Both the position numbers and the translations under genes were made by a program. From Arthrobacter_D sp015752045 (GTDB lineage: Bacteria; Actinomycetota; Actinomycetes; Actinomycetales; Micrococcaceae), in assembly GCF_015752045.1 (NCBI RefSeq), contig NZ_JADOUS010000002.1, forward strand, positions 186,001-250,000: a stretch of 64,000 nucleotides of DNA. The letters run 5' to 3'. Position 1 is the first letter of the stretch; each line of letters starts with the position of its first letter. Shown here piece after piece: positions 54,437 to 61,461 of the stretch. The notes under the pieces were generated by a model. It had not been told where the DNA came from and made no database searches. It saw only the letters and a program-made list of their open reading frames with translations.

Positions 54437-55752
54437 CGGTGTGCTCCAAAGAAGGGACGGACCAGTGCGACGGCGTCGAGGAACGCGTCCACCTCGTCCG
54501 TCGTCGTGTACAGGTAGGTGCTCGCCCGGGTGGTCGCGGTGAGCCCGAGGCGGCGGTGCAGCGGCTGCGCGCAGTGATGGCCCACGCGGACCGCGATGCC
54601 CTTGTCGTCGAGGAACTGCCCGACGTCGTGGGCGTGCACGCCGTCGACGTCGAACGACGCCAGCCCGATGCGGGGGCGGCCGGCCTCCGGGCCGAGGACG
54701 CGGATGCCCTCGATGGCGCCGAGTCCCTCCACGAGGCGCGCACCCAGCGTGGTCTCCCACGCCTCGATACGCTGCATGCCGGTCTCGGCGAGGTAGTTCG
54801 CTGCGGCGCCGAGGGCGATGGCCTGGGAGATGCGCTGGGTGCCGGCCTCGAAGCGGTTCGGGGAGGGCAGGTACTCGGCGCGCTCCATCGTGACGGTGGT
54901 GATCATCGAGCCGCCCGTCAGGAAGGGCGGCAGGGCGTTGAGCAGCCCGGCGCGGCCGTAGAGCGCACCGATGCCGGTGGGTCCGAGCATCTTGTGGCCG
55001 GAGAACACGAGGAAGTCGACGTCCAGGGCCTTCACGTCGACGGGGAGGTGCGGCACGGACTGGCAGGCGTCCAGCAGCGTGAGGGCACCGACCCCCTGCG
55101 CGAGCCGCACGAGGTCGGCCACGGGATTGATGGTGCCGAGGACGTTCGAGGCGTGGGAGAAGGCCACGAGCTTCGTGGCCGGCGTGATGACGGCGGCGGC
55201 CTCCTCGAGGCGCAGCGTGCCGTCGTCGGCGACGGGGATGAAGCGGAGCTCGGCGCCCGTGCGGGCCGCGAGCTCCTGCCAGGGGATGAGGTTGGCGTGG
55301 TGTTCCATCTCCGTGACGACGATCCGGTCCCCGGGGCCGAGGGCGAAGCGGCGTGCCGCCTCTCCCCCGCGTCCGAGGCTCGCGTTGGACATCGCGTATG
55401 CGACGAGGTTGATGCCCTCGGTGGCGTTGGAGGTCCAGACCAGTTCGTCGGTGCGGGCGCCGATGAACCGGGCGACGGCGGTGCGGGCGTCCTCATAGGC
55501 GTCGGTGGCGTCGACGGCGAGCGTGTGGGCCCCGCGATGCACGGCCGCGTTGCGCTGCTCGTAGAATTCCTGCTCCGCCTCCATGACGCTCACCGGGTTC
55601 TGGGAGGTGGCGCCGGAGTCGAGGTAGATGAGCGGCTTGCCGTCGACCTCGGTGCCGAGGATCGGGAAGTCGTTGCGGATGCGGTGCACCTCGGCGTCGG
55701 TCAGCCCGGCGTCGGACGGGGTGAGCGTGACGGGTGTGTCGACCACGGGCAC
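54433..55752 (-). CDS. sufS: Cysteine desulfurase SufS
   Basis: PLP enzyme that takes sulfur from cysteine to form a persulfide delivered to SufU. 439 residues, GTG start at 55752 with GAGGAG 7 nt upstream. PLP-Lys254 is in FSGHKMLGPTGIGALYG; other PLP contacts are in TSNATEGINLVAYA, TEMEHHANLIPWQ and LLDACQSVPHLPVDV. The mobile persulfide Cys394 is in RVGHHCAQPLHRRLG, of the group II (SufS/CsdA) type. It is transcribed with sufU. The 142 nt to the next regulator gene contain a possible terminator for that gene and presumably the sufSU promoter. Confidence 0.95.
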   Translation of the reverse strand: MPVVDTPVTLTPSDAGLTDAEVHRIRNDFPILGTEVDGKPLIYLDSGATSQNPVSVMEAEQEFYEQRNAAVHRGAHTLAVDATDAYEDARTAVARFIGARTDELVWTSNATEGINLVAYAMSNASLGRGGEAARRFALGPGDRIVVTEMEHHANLIPWQELAARTGAELRFIPVADDGTLRLEEAAAVITPATKLVAFSHASNVLGTINPVADLVRLAQGVGALTLLDACQSVPHLPVDVKALDVDFLVFSGHKMLGPTGIGALYGRAGLLNALPPFLTGGSMITTVTMERAEYLPSPNRFEAGTQRISQAIALGAAANYLAETGMQRIEAWETTLGARLVEGLGAIEGIRVLGPEAGRPRIGLASFDVDGVHAHDVGQFLDDKGIAVRVGHHCAQPLHRRLGLTATTRASTYLYTTTDEVDAFLDAVALVRPFFGAHR

Positions 55753-55863
55753 TTCGGACTCCTCGGATCAGTCAGCGGGCCGCACGTCAATTACGCAAGG
55801 CTTCTCTGCTGTAATCCTGCCACTCCGGGCGGCGCGGGGCACCCCAGTGCTGCCTAAGTCGGA

Positions 55864-55880
55864 CCACCCGCAGCGGGTGG
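55864..55880 (-). terminator. Possible terminator of the LuxR-type regulator operon
   Basis: CCACCC (55864-55869) and GGGTGG (55875-55880) around GCAGC, 15 nt beyond the stop codon of the regulator gene. The stem is short, so support is weak. Confidence 0.35.
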
Positions 55881-55894
55881 AGCTCCTGCGGCGG

Positions 55895-58552
55895 CTACAG
55901 GACAACGTCCGGCTGCTGCAGGACCTCACGCCGGCTGATGCCCAGCTTCGCGAAGATACGGTACAGGTGTCCTTCGACGGTCCGCGTTGAGATGCCGCGG
56001 ATCTCCGCGATCTCGCGGTTGGTGTGCCCGGCCGCGACCAGCTTCACGATCACCTGCTCCCCGCGTGTCAGCCGCGCCCCGTGCGCCGGCGGCACCGCAC
56101 TGCCTCCCGGCACCACGCGGAGTTGGGCGCGCAGGGCCGCCAGCTGCCGGTCGATGCCCCGGGCCACCGCTCCGGCCGGTCCCGCCAGTGCGGCCTCCTC
56201 CAGGCACCGGACGGCGAGGGGCAGGTAGCCCCGCCGTCGGGACGCTTCGCTCTCGGTGACGAGCGCGTCGCGGTCACCGGCGGCGGCCGCCGCGGCGAAG
56301 CGGTGCAGGAAGCGGCCCGCCTCGCCGTCGAACGCCCGAGTCACCTCCGCGAGGGGGCGCAACGCCGTCCTGTCCCCCAGCACCGCCGCATGGTCGAGTG
56401 CGGTGGCGACCACCAAGAGCGAGTACCGGCCCTCGGCCCGTGCGGCGATCGACCGCAGGCGCTCGACGGCGCCCTCCTCGCCCAGGTGACCGAGCGCGGC
56501 CGCGACGTGGGCATCCCCCATGCGGCGGGCGACGGCGTCGGACCCGCCCTCGAGCGGCCCGTGGGCGTCGATCAGGGACCGGGCGCCCGATCCGTCACCG
56601 GCCCGTGCGCAGGCGTAGGCTGCGGCACCCGACACCCACTCGAGGAGGTGCAGGCCGTCGACGTCGCGGAAGGCCTCGACCGCCAGGACCAGGTGCTCCC
56701 GCGCATCGCGGAAGCGGCCGGTCTGCAGGCTCCTGCTCCCGTCGATGACGTCGAGCCAGCCGCTGAGGAGGAAGGTGCTCTCGGCGTCGGGCGGGTAGCA
56801 CCGGTGAAAGCGGTCGCGGGCGTGGTCATAGGCGCCGGTGCCGATGAGGGACATCAGGTGCTCTCCGGACACGGCCTCGCGGTAGGTCAGCAGGTGCTCG
56901 GGACTCTCCTCGAGCAGCGACTGGGCTTCCTCCAGGGCACGGGATGCCGCCTGGGGCCTCCCGGTCCGGGTCAGGGCGTGCGCGAGCAGGGTGAGATGAC
57001 CGAGCCGCACCTCCGCCGGCAGGCCGGCATCCACCGGCGCCGCCTCCAGGTCCGCTGCCCCGCGCAGGTTCCCGCCCAGGACCTCGACGGAGGTACGGAG
57101 CAGGCGGACCGCGGCGCGGGCGGCCTCCCGTGCCTGCGGGTCACCGCCGTCGTCGTCGACCGATGCGTCCAGCAACCCGGCCCAGCGTTCGACATCCCCG
57201 TGCAGCGCGCGCGTCCCCTCCTGCAGGTACCTTCGCAGGTGCAGGGAGAGCACGGCCCCGTCCCGCGCCACGGCGGCGTCGCCCACCGTCCGGAGCCCCT
57301 CGTCCAGGAGCACCCGGGCGAGCTGCCGATTGCCGTCGGCCGCCTGCACCCACGCCGCTTCGAGCAGGTAGGCCGGCGTGGGCGAGGGCTCCCGGACCGC
57401 CCTGAGCGCGTCCAGAGCAAGACGCGGATCGTGGAGCCGGTTCGCCACCCTCGCGGACCGGAGCAGCACGGGGTCCCCGACCGGCGAGGACGTCCTGAGG
57501 GCCGAGGCGACCCAGGCGGCGAGTCCGCTCGGGTCCCGGGGCGGTTCGGGCAGCGCGGCACGGACGGTCTCTGCACGGTCCAGGGCGCGCGCCGCGGTGA
57601 TGCTGCCGCGCAGCGCCTCGGCGTGCAGGGGGTGCCGGAGGGAGACGAACTGTCCGTTCGAGGGATCCACCTCGATCAGCCGCTCCTGCGCCAGCCGTGC
57701 AAGGACCCCCCGCTCCACCTCGGCCTCGAGGGAGGCCAACGGGACCCGCCCCTGGACGGCGACGGCTTCGAGGGCCGCCAGCTCTGCACCGCTGCGCTCG
57801 CCCAGCCCGTGCAGCAGGAGATCGGCCAGCGGGGCACCGATGGCGGGGCGGGGCCCCTGCGAGCGCCATACACCGTTCCGGGCGACGAGGTAGCCCTGTC
57901 CCCTGAACTGCTCGAGGAGCATGGTCAGCAGCAGCGGGTTCCCCCGCGTGGTCACGGCCAGCATGCGCGCGGTGCCGGTGAGGACGGGTCCGCCGAGCAC
58001 CTGCTCGCACAGCTCGCGGATGTCGGGGAGGGTGAGCGGCTCGACCAGGTGGTGTGCCAGGAGGCCGTCCTTCGCGGCGCGGGCGAACTCCCCCACCGGT
58101 CCCGGCACCTGTCGTGCCGTGGCCAGCACCTTCACCTTGCGGGCGGTGGCCAGCTGCATGATGAGCAGCGCGGACTCGTTGTCCAGGTTGTGGGCGTCGT
58201 CGACGAGGATGACGGGTGCGGCCTGGTGCCTCAGCTCCGGGGCGATATGCCTCATGAAGTGGCGGAGGACCGCCGATGGTGACCCGGCGTCCGCCGGCGA
58301 GAGCCCCACGAGGTAGCGGGACAGCGCCCCGTACGGGATCAGGCGGAGGCCCACCCCTCCCCTCACCGGGATGACCTGGACGGAGTCCTGCAGCTGGTGG
58401 GCGACCTCGCGTGCGATGGCGGTCTTCCCGATGCCGGCCTCTCCCACGAGCACGACGCCCACCGCATCCGGTGCCCCCAGCCCGTCGACGACCGTCTGCA
58501 CCAGGACGGACCTCCCGCTCAGCACCTGCATCCCTTCTCCCTCGTCCATCAT
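55895..58552 (-). CDS. Large AAA/LuxR-family transcriptional regulator (LAL type), third of an array
   Basis: 885 residues. The ATG at 58552 overlaps the stop codon of the upstream paralogue. The N-terminal STAND/AAA ATPase has Walker A GEAGIGKTAIAREV (about 37-50), Walker B PVILVDDAHNLDNESALLIMQLA (about 115) and a sensor region (LAVTTRGNPLLLTMLLEQFRGQG). The middle 450 residues are all-helical, TPR-like repeats. The C-terminal LuxR helix-turn-helix (about 820-885) reads LTRGEQVIVKLVAAGHTNREIAEIRGISTRTVEGHLYRIFAKLGIS. LAL/MalT regulators are usually activators triggered by a small inducer. No target gene is adjacent other than its paralogues; coupled translation suggests joint action with the upstream regulator. 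Confidence 0.88.
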   Translation of the reverse strand: MMDEGEGMQVLSGRSVLVQTVVDGLGAPDAVGVVLVGEAGIGKTAIAREVAHQLQDSVQVIPVRGGVGLRLIPYGALSRYLVGLSPADAGSPSAVLRHFMRHIAPELRHQAAPVILVDDAHNLDNESALLIMQLATARKVKVLATARQVPGPVGEFARAAKDGLLAHHLVEPLTLPDIRELCEQVLGGPVLTGTARMLAVTTRGNPLLLTMLLEQFRGQGYLVARNGVWRSQGPRPAIGAPLADLLLHGLGERSGAELAALEAVAVQGRVPLASLEAEVERGVLARLAQERLIEVDPSNGQFVSLRHPLHAEALRGSITAARALDRAETVRAALPEPPRDPSGLAAWVASALRTSSPVGDPVLLRSARVANRLHDPRLALDALRAVREPSPTPAYLLEAAWVQAADGNRQLARVLLDEGLRTVGDAAVARDGAVLSLHLRRYLQEGTRALHGDVERWAGLLDASVDDDGGDPQAREAARAAVRLLRTSVEVLGGNLRGAADLEAAPVDAGLPAEVRLGHLTLLAHALTRTGRPQAASRALEEAQSLLEESPEHLLTYREAVSGEHLMSLIGTGAYDHARDRFHRCYPPDAESTFLLSGWLDVIDGSRSLQTGRFRDAREHLVLAVEAFRDVDGLHLLEWVSGAAAYACARAGDGSGARSLIDAHGPLEGGSDAVARRMGDAHVAAALGHLGEEGAVERLRSIAARAEGRYSLLVVATALDHAAVLGDRTALRPLAEVTRAFDGEAGRFLHRFAAAAAAGDRDALVTESEASRRRGYLPLAVRCLEEAALAGPAGAVARGIDRQLAALRAQLRVVPGGSAVPPAHGARLTRGEQVIVKLVAAGHTNREIAEIRGISTRTVEGHLYRIFAKLGISRREVLQQPDVVL

Positions 58553-61185
58553 CGTTTCGCGAACACGGAGCGCAGCTGCTTGCGGTTGTGGACGCCCAGT
58601 TTCGCCATCGCCCGGTGCACATACCCTTCCGCGGTGCGGATCGACAGGTGCTCGGCCGCGGCGATGTCCTTGTTGGAGGCACCGCGGGCCACCATCCTGG
58701 CCACCGCGCGTTCGCGCTCCGTCAGGGCCTGGCGGGTCAGGGACCGCCGCCGCTCCACGGAGGTCTGCCGGAGGATCTGTTCGGCGCGGACGAAGATCAG
58801 GGGGTCGTCGTCGCGCGCGCGCAACTGGACGGCGAGCAGGGAGGAGGAGCCGGCGAGGTCGTGGTGGCCGGCGGTGAGGGCGGCCTCGGCAGCCTCCAGC
58901 AGCAGTGCCGGATCCTGCGCGAGGACCCCCTTGCTGAAGAGGTGGCCCAGGTGCGCGAGCGGACCGGGGAGCTCGCCGGAGCGCACCAGCAGGCGGTGGG
59001 CGACCGAGGCCTCCCCGAGACGCACCGCCTGCAGGAGGAAGAGGAGTTCGAGGCCCTTGCCGCCGAGTGCACGCTCGGCATTCGCGGAGCGCAGCATCGC
59101 CTGCGCGGAGCTCTCCTGGTCATCGAGCAGGGCCGCCGTGAGGACGCTGAAGTAGTCGACCATGCGGCCCGCGGGCCAGCGGTTGTGCCGGCCCCGGCGC
59201 CGCCCGTCGTCGAGATAGCCCCTGGCGGCGTCGTCCTGGCCGTCCAGCGCGTACGCGTACGCCGCGGCGGCCTCGGCCGCGGGCAGCATCCCCGACCGGT
59301 CCTCCATCCCCAGCTCGGCCATCGCCGGCAGGAGCAGCCGGAGTGCCTCCCGGCTGCGGCCCGCCCCTGCCAGCAGGATGCCCGCCAGACCCTCGGCCCA
59401 TACTTCGTCCTGGATGTCGCGCTGCGAGGAGGAGACGCCGCGCAGTCGTTCGAGTGCCTCGTCGAGGCGGCCCGCCAGGGCGAGGGACAGCACGGCGCCG
59501 CGGTGGGCCTCCTCCTGATCGCGGGGATGGGAGGCGGCATACGGGCTCTGCGCCAGGACCTCGGCGAGCACATCGGCGCGCTCGTGCCGGCCTGTCGCGG
59601 CGAGGGCGATCATGAGCAGGCCCTTCGCGCGGACCGCCGCGGACGAGGGGTCGAGGATCGAGGCGGTCAGGCAGGAGGCATCGCGGATGACGTCCGAATA
59701 GCGCCCCTCGAGCAGCCCCAGTTCGAGGCGCAGGAGGGTCAGTTCCGCGCCCAGGTGCCCGCGGTCCTCGCCCTGCACGGCCGAACAGTCGGCTTCGCAC
59801 AGGCGCAGCCGCTCCAGCAGCGCGTCGTCGACGGGGGCGTGGCGCAGCCTGGTGCGCGCGTCCTCCAGGCGCAGTGCCGTCCGGCAGGCCGGGGTCAGGT
59901 CGGGGTCCTGCAGGAGCGTGTCGATGGCGGAACGGACGGCACGGGCGTCAGCGTGGTCGAGGGGCAGGCGGGCGTATTCGATGACGCCGGCCGGGTGCTG
60001 CCGCCAGTCGTCGAGCGCAGCCAGGACGCGGCGCGCCGCGCGGGGAAGCGCGAGCTGGTTCGCATGCTTCGCCGCGCGCAGGAGGCGCTGGTCCGGGACC
60101 ACGGCGCCCGCGTCGAGGAGCCACTCGGTGAGGACGACGTCGGAGGTGGGCGGCAGGTCCTCGCACCGTTCGACCTCGTCGAGGGCGTCGAGGATCGCCG
60201 GCTCCGGCGAGCGTGCCAGGGCGGTCCTGAACGACGTTGCGGCGAAAGGCTCCGCGATGACCGCGGTGGGCTCGTCGCCCCACTGCACGCGGATCAGCCC
60301 GCGCTGCTGGAGCGCGTCGACCTCGTCCCGGGGGATGTGGTGGAGGAGCATCCGCACGGGCAGTCCCTCGAGCACGGACAGGAGGGCGAGGGCCGTCCGC
60401 GCGACGCCGGTCGCGGCGTCGAGCGTGCTCGTCCCGATGCCTGCCCCCGGAACGCCGTTCCCGGGCCGCTCGTGGGACTGCGTCCAGATCCCGTCCCGGC
60501 GCCCCATCTGTCCGGTCTCGAGCGCCAGCGGGACCAGGGTGCGGAGATTGCCGGCCTTGCCGTCGCTCGCCCGCCACATCGCGACCGCCAGGGCGCGGGA
60601 CACGTCCCCGCCGAGGACCTCCCGGAGCAGGTCGCGGGTCTGTTCGAACGTCAACGGTTCGATATCCACCCGCACCAGTACCTGGTTCCGCCAGAGTTCC
60701 AGGAACGGCTCGGGCGTGGACGGTATCTGCTCGGTGATGACCACCAGCCGTACGGACTCCGTCGAGGCGAGATGCGCCAAGGCCGTGGCGGACTCGGGGT
60801 CCAGGTCCTCCACGTTGTCGACGACGACGACGGGCCGGCCTCCGGGCATGCGGGTGAACAGGGTCTGGAGTGCGGTGAGCAGGACCAGGGGATTCCGGGC
60901 CACCTCGTCATCGAGGTCGACGAGGAGCACGGTCAGCGCACTGTAGGCCATGGGCGCGCCGAGGCTGGAACCGCGGATGTACAGGATCTGCTGCTTCGAG
61001 GACAGGGCGTTCACGGCGTGGCGGGCCACTGCCGTCTTGCCCTGGCCGGCTGCGCCCACGAGCAGCACGCCCGAGGACTCCGTGGCGCGGAGGGCGTCCG
61101 TGACCCGGTCCGTCTCGGCGCTGCGTCCTACCAGCGGCCAGGTGCCGCGCGCCACCACCTCAGTCATGGAAGGCACCGTGCTCAC
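58549..61185 (-). CDS. Large AAA/LuxR-family transcriptional regulator (LAL type), second of an array
   Basis: 878 residues from a GTG at 61185; an ATG at 61167 is the alternative and neither has a clear ribosome binding site. Walker A is GAAGQGKTAVARHAVNAL (about 43-60), the Walker B region PVVVVDNVEDLDPESATALAHLA, then a winged-helix (RRDGIWTQSHERPG…) and a long TPR-like helical middle. The C-terminal LuxR domain is LTERERAVARMVARGASNKDIAAAEHLSIRTAEGYVHRAMAKLGVHNRKQL (about 810-870). The layout is the same as in its neighbours, with low overall identity by eye. A promoter-like TAGACA-N16-TATGAT lies about 150 nt upstream with 13-bp direct repeats behind it, so it probably heads a two-gene operon. 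Confidence 0.87.
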   Translation of the reverse strand: MSTVPSMTEVVARGTWPLVGRSAETDRVTDALRATESSGVLLVGAAGQGKTAVARHAVNALSSKQQILYIRGSSLGAPMAYSALTVLLVDLDDEVARNPLVLLTALQTLFTRMPGGRPVVVVDNVEDLDPESATALAHLASTESVRLVVITEQIPSTPEPFLELWRNQVLVRVDIEPLTFEQTRDLLREVLGGDVSRALAVAMWRASDGKAGNLRTLVPLALETGQMGRRDGIWTQSHERPGNGVPGAGIGTSTLDAATGVARTALALLSVLEGLPVRMLLHHIPRDEVDALQQRGLIRVQWGDEPTAVIAEPFAATSFRTALARSPEPAILDALDEVERCEDLPPTSDVVLTEWLLDAGAVVPDQRLLRAAKHANQLALPRAARRVLAALDDWRQHPAGVIEYARLPLDHADARAVRSAIDTLLQDPDLTPACRTALRLEDARTRLRHAPVDDALLERLRLCEADCSAVQGEDRGHLGAELTLLRLELGLLEGRYSDVIRDASCLTASILDPSSAAVRAKGLLMIALAATGRHERADVLAEVLAQSPYAASHPRDQEEAHRGAVLSLALAGRLDEALERLRGVSSSQRDIQDEVWAEGLAGILLAGAGRSREALRLLLPAMAELGMEDRSGMLPAAEAAAAYAYALDGQDDAARGYLDDGRRRGRHNRWPAGRMVDYFSVLTAALLDDQESSAQAMLRSANAERALGGKGLELLFLLQAVRLGEASVAHRLLVRSGELPGPLAHLGHLFSKGVLAQDPALLLEAAEAALTAGHHDLAGSSSLLAVQLRARDDDPLIFVRAEQILRQTSVERRRSLTRQALTERERAVARMVARGASNKDIAAAEHLSIRTAEGYVHRAMAKLGVHNRKQLRSVFAKR

Positions 61186-61337
61186 ACGACGGCGCGGGCA
61201 GGGGCATGCCCGTACGAGGTGGCTCCCCTGTGTACGCGTGCTCCGTCATAGCTCATCCCCATCGACCGCATGACTGGGCTTCGGCTCCCCTGCCCGCCTC
61301 GGGAAGGGCCCGCCGCCTACTACGTTGGTCTCGCCGA

Positions 61338-61365
61338 ATCATACGCGAGATCCTTTGGTTGTCTA
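61338..61365 (-). promoter_or_regulatory. Promoter of the two-regulator operon
   Basis: On the minus strand TAGACA (-35, 61360-61365) and TATGAT (-10, 61338-61343) are separated by 16 nt. Transcription would start near 61331, about 145 nt before the regulator GTG at 61185. Confidence 0.5.
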
Positions 61366-61391
61366 CCCGCACCGGTACTTTATGGGCCCCT

Positions 61392-61448
61392 CGGTACCCG
61401 CTCGTGATGCGCCGGACCCGCCGTCGCACCGCGCGCGGTACCCGCTCG
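61392..61448. repeat. Pair of 13-bp direct repeats upstream of the regulator promoter
   Basis: CGGTACCCGCTCG occurs at 61392-61404 and 61436-61448, 44 bp apart start to start (about four helical turns), and the core CGGTAC appears once more at 61373-61378. The repeats lie upstream of the -35 element at 61360-61365, where an activator would bind. They also lie just before the stop codon side of the third regulator. Confidence 0.5.
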
Positions 61449-61461
61449 GGAGAGCCGGCGC

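Noticed and set aside
58411..61251. 946-codon open frame on the plus strand opposite the LAL regulators
   Set aside because: It is antisense to a gene with clear Walker and LuxR motifs. Its composition (Gly/Arg/Val/Glu runs, no domain) is that of a GC-rich shadow frame.
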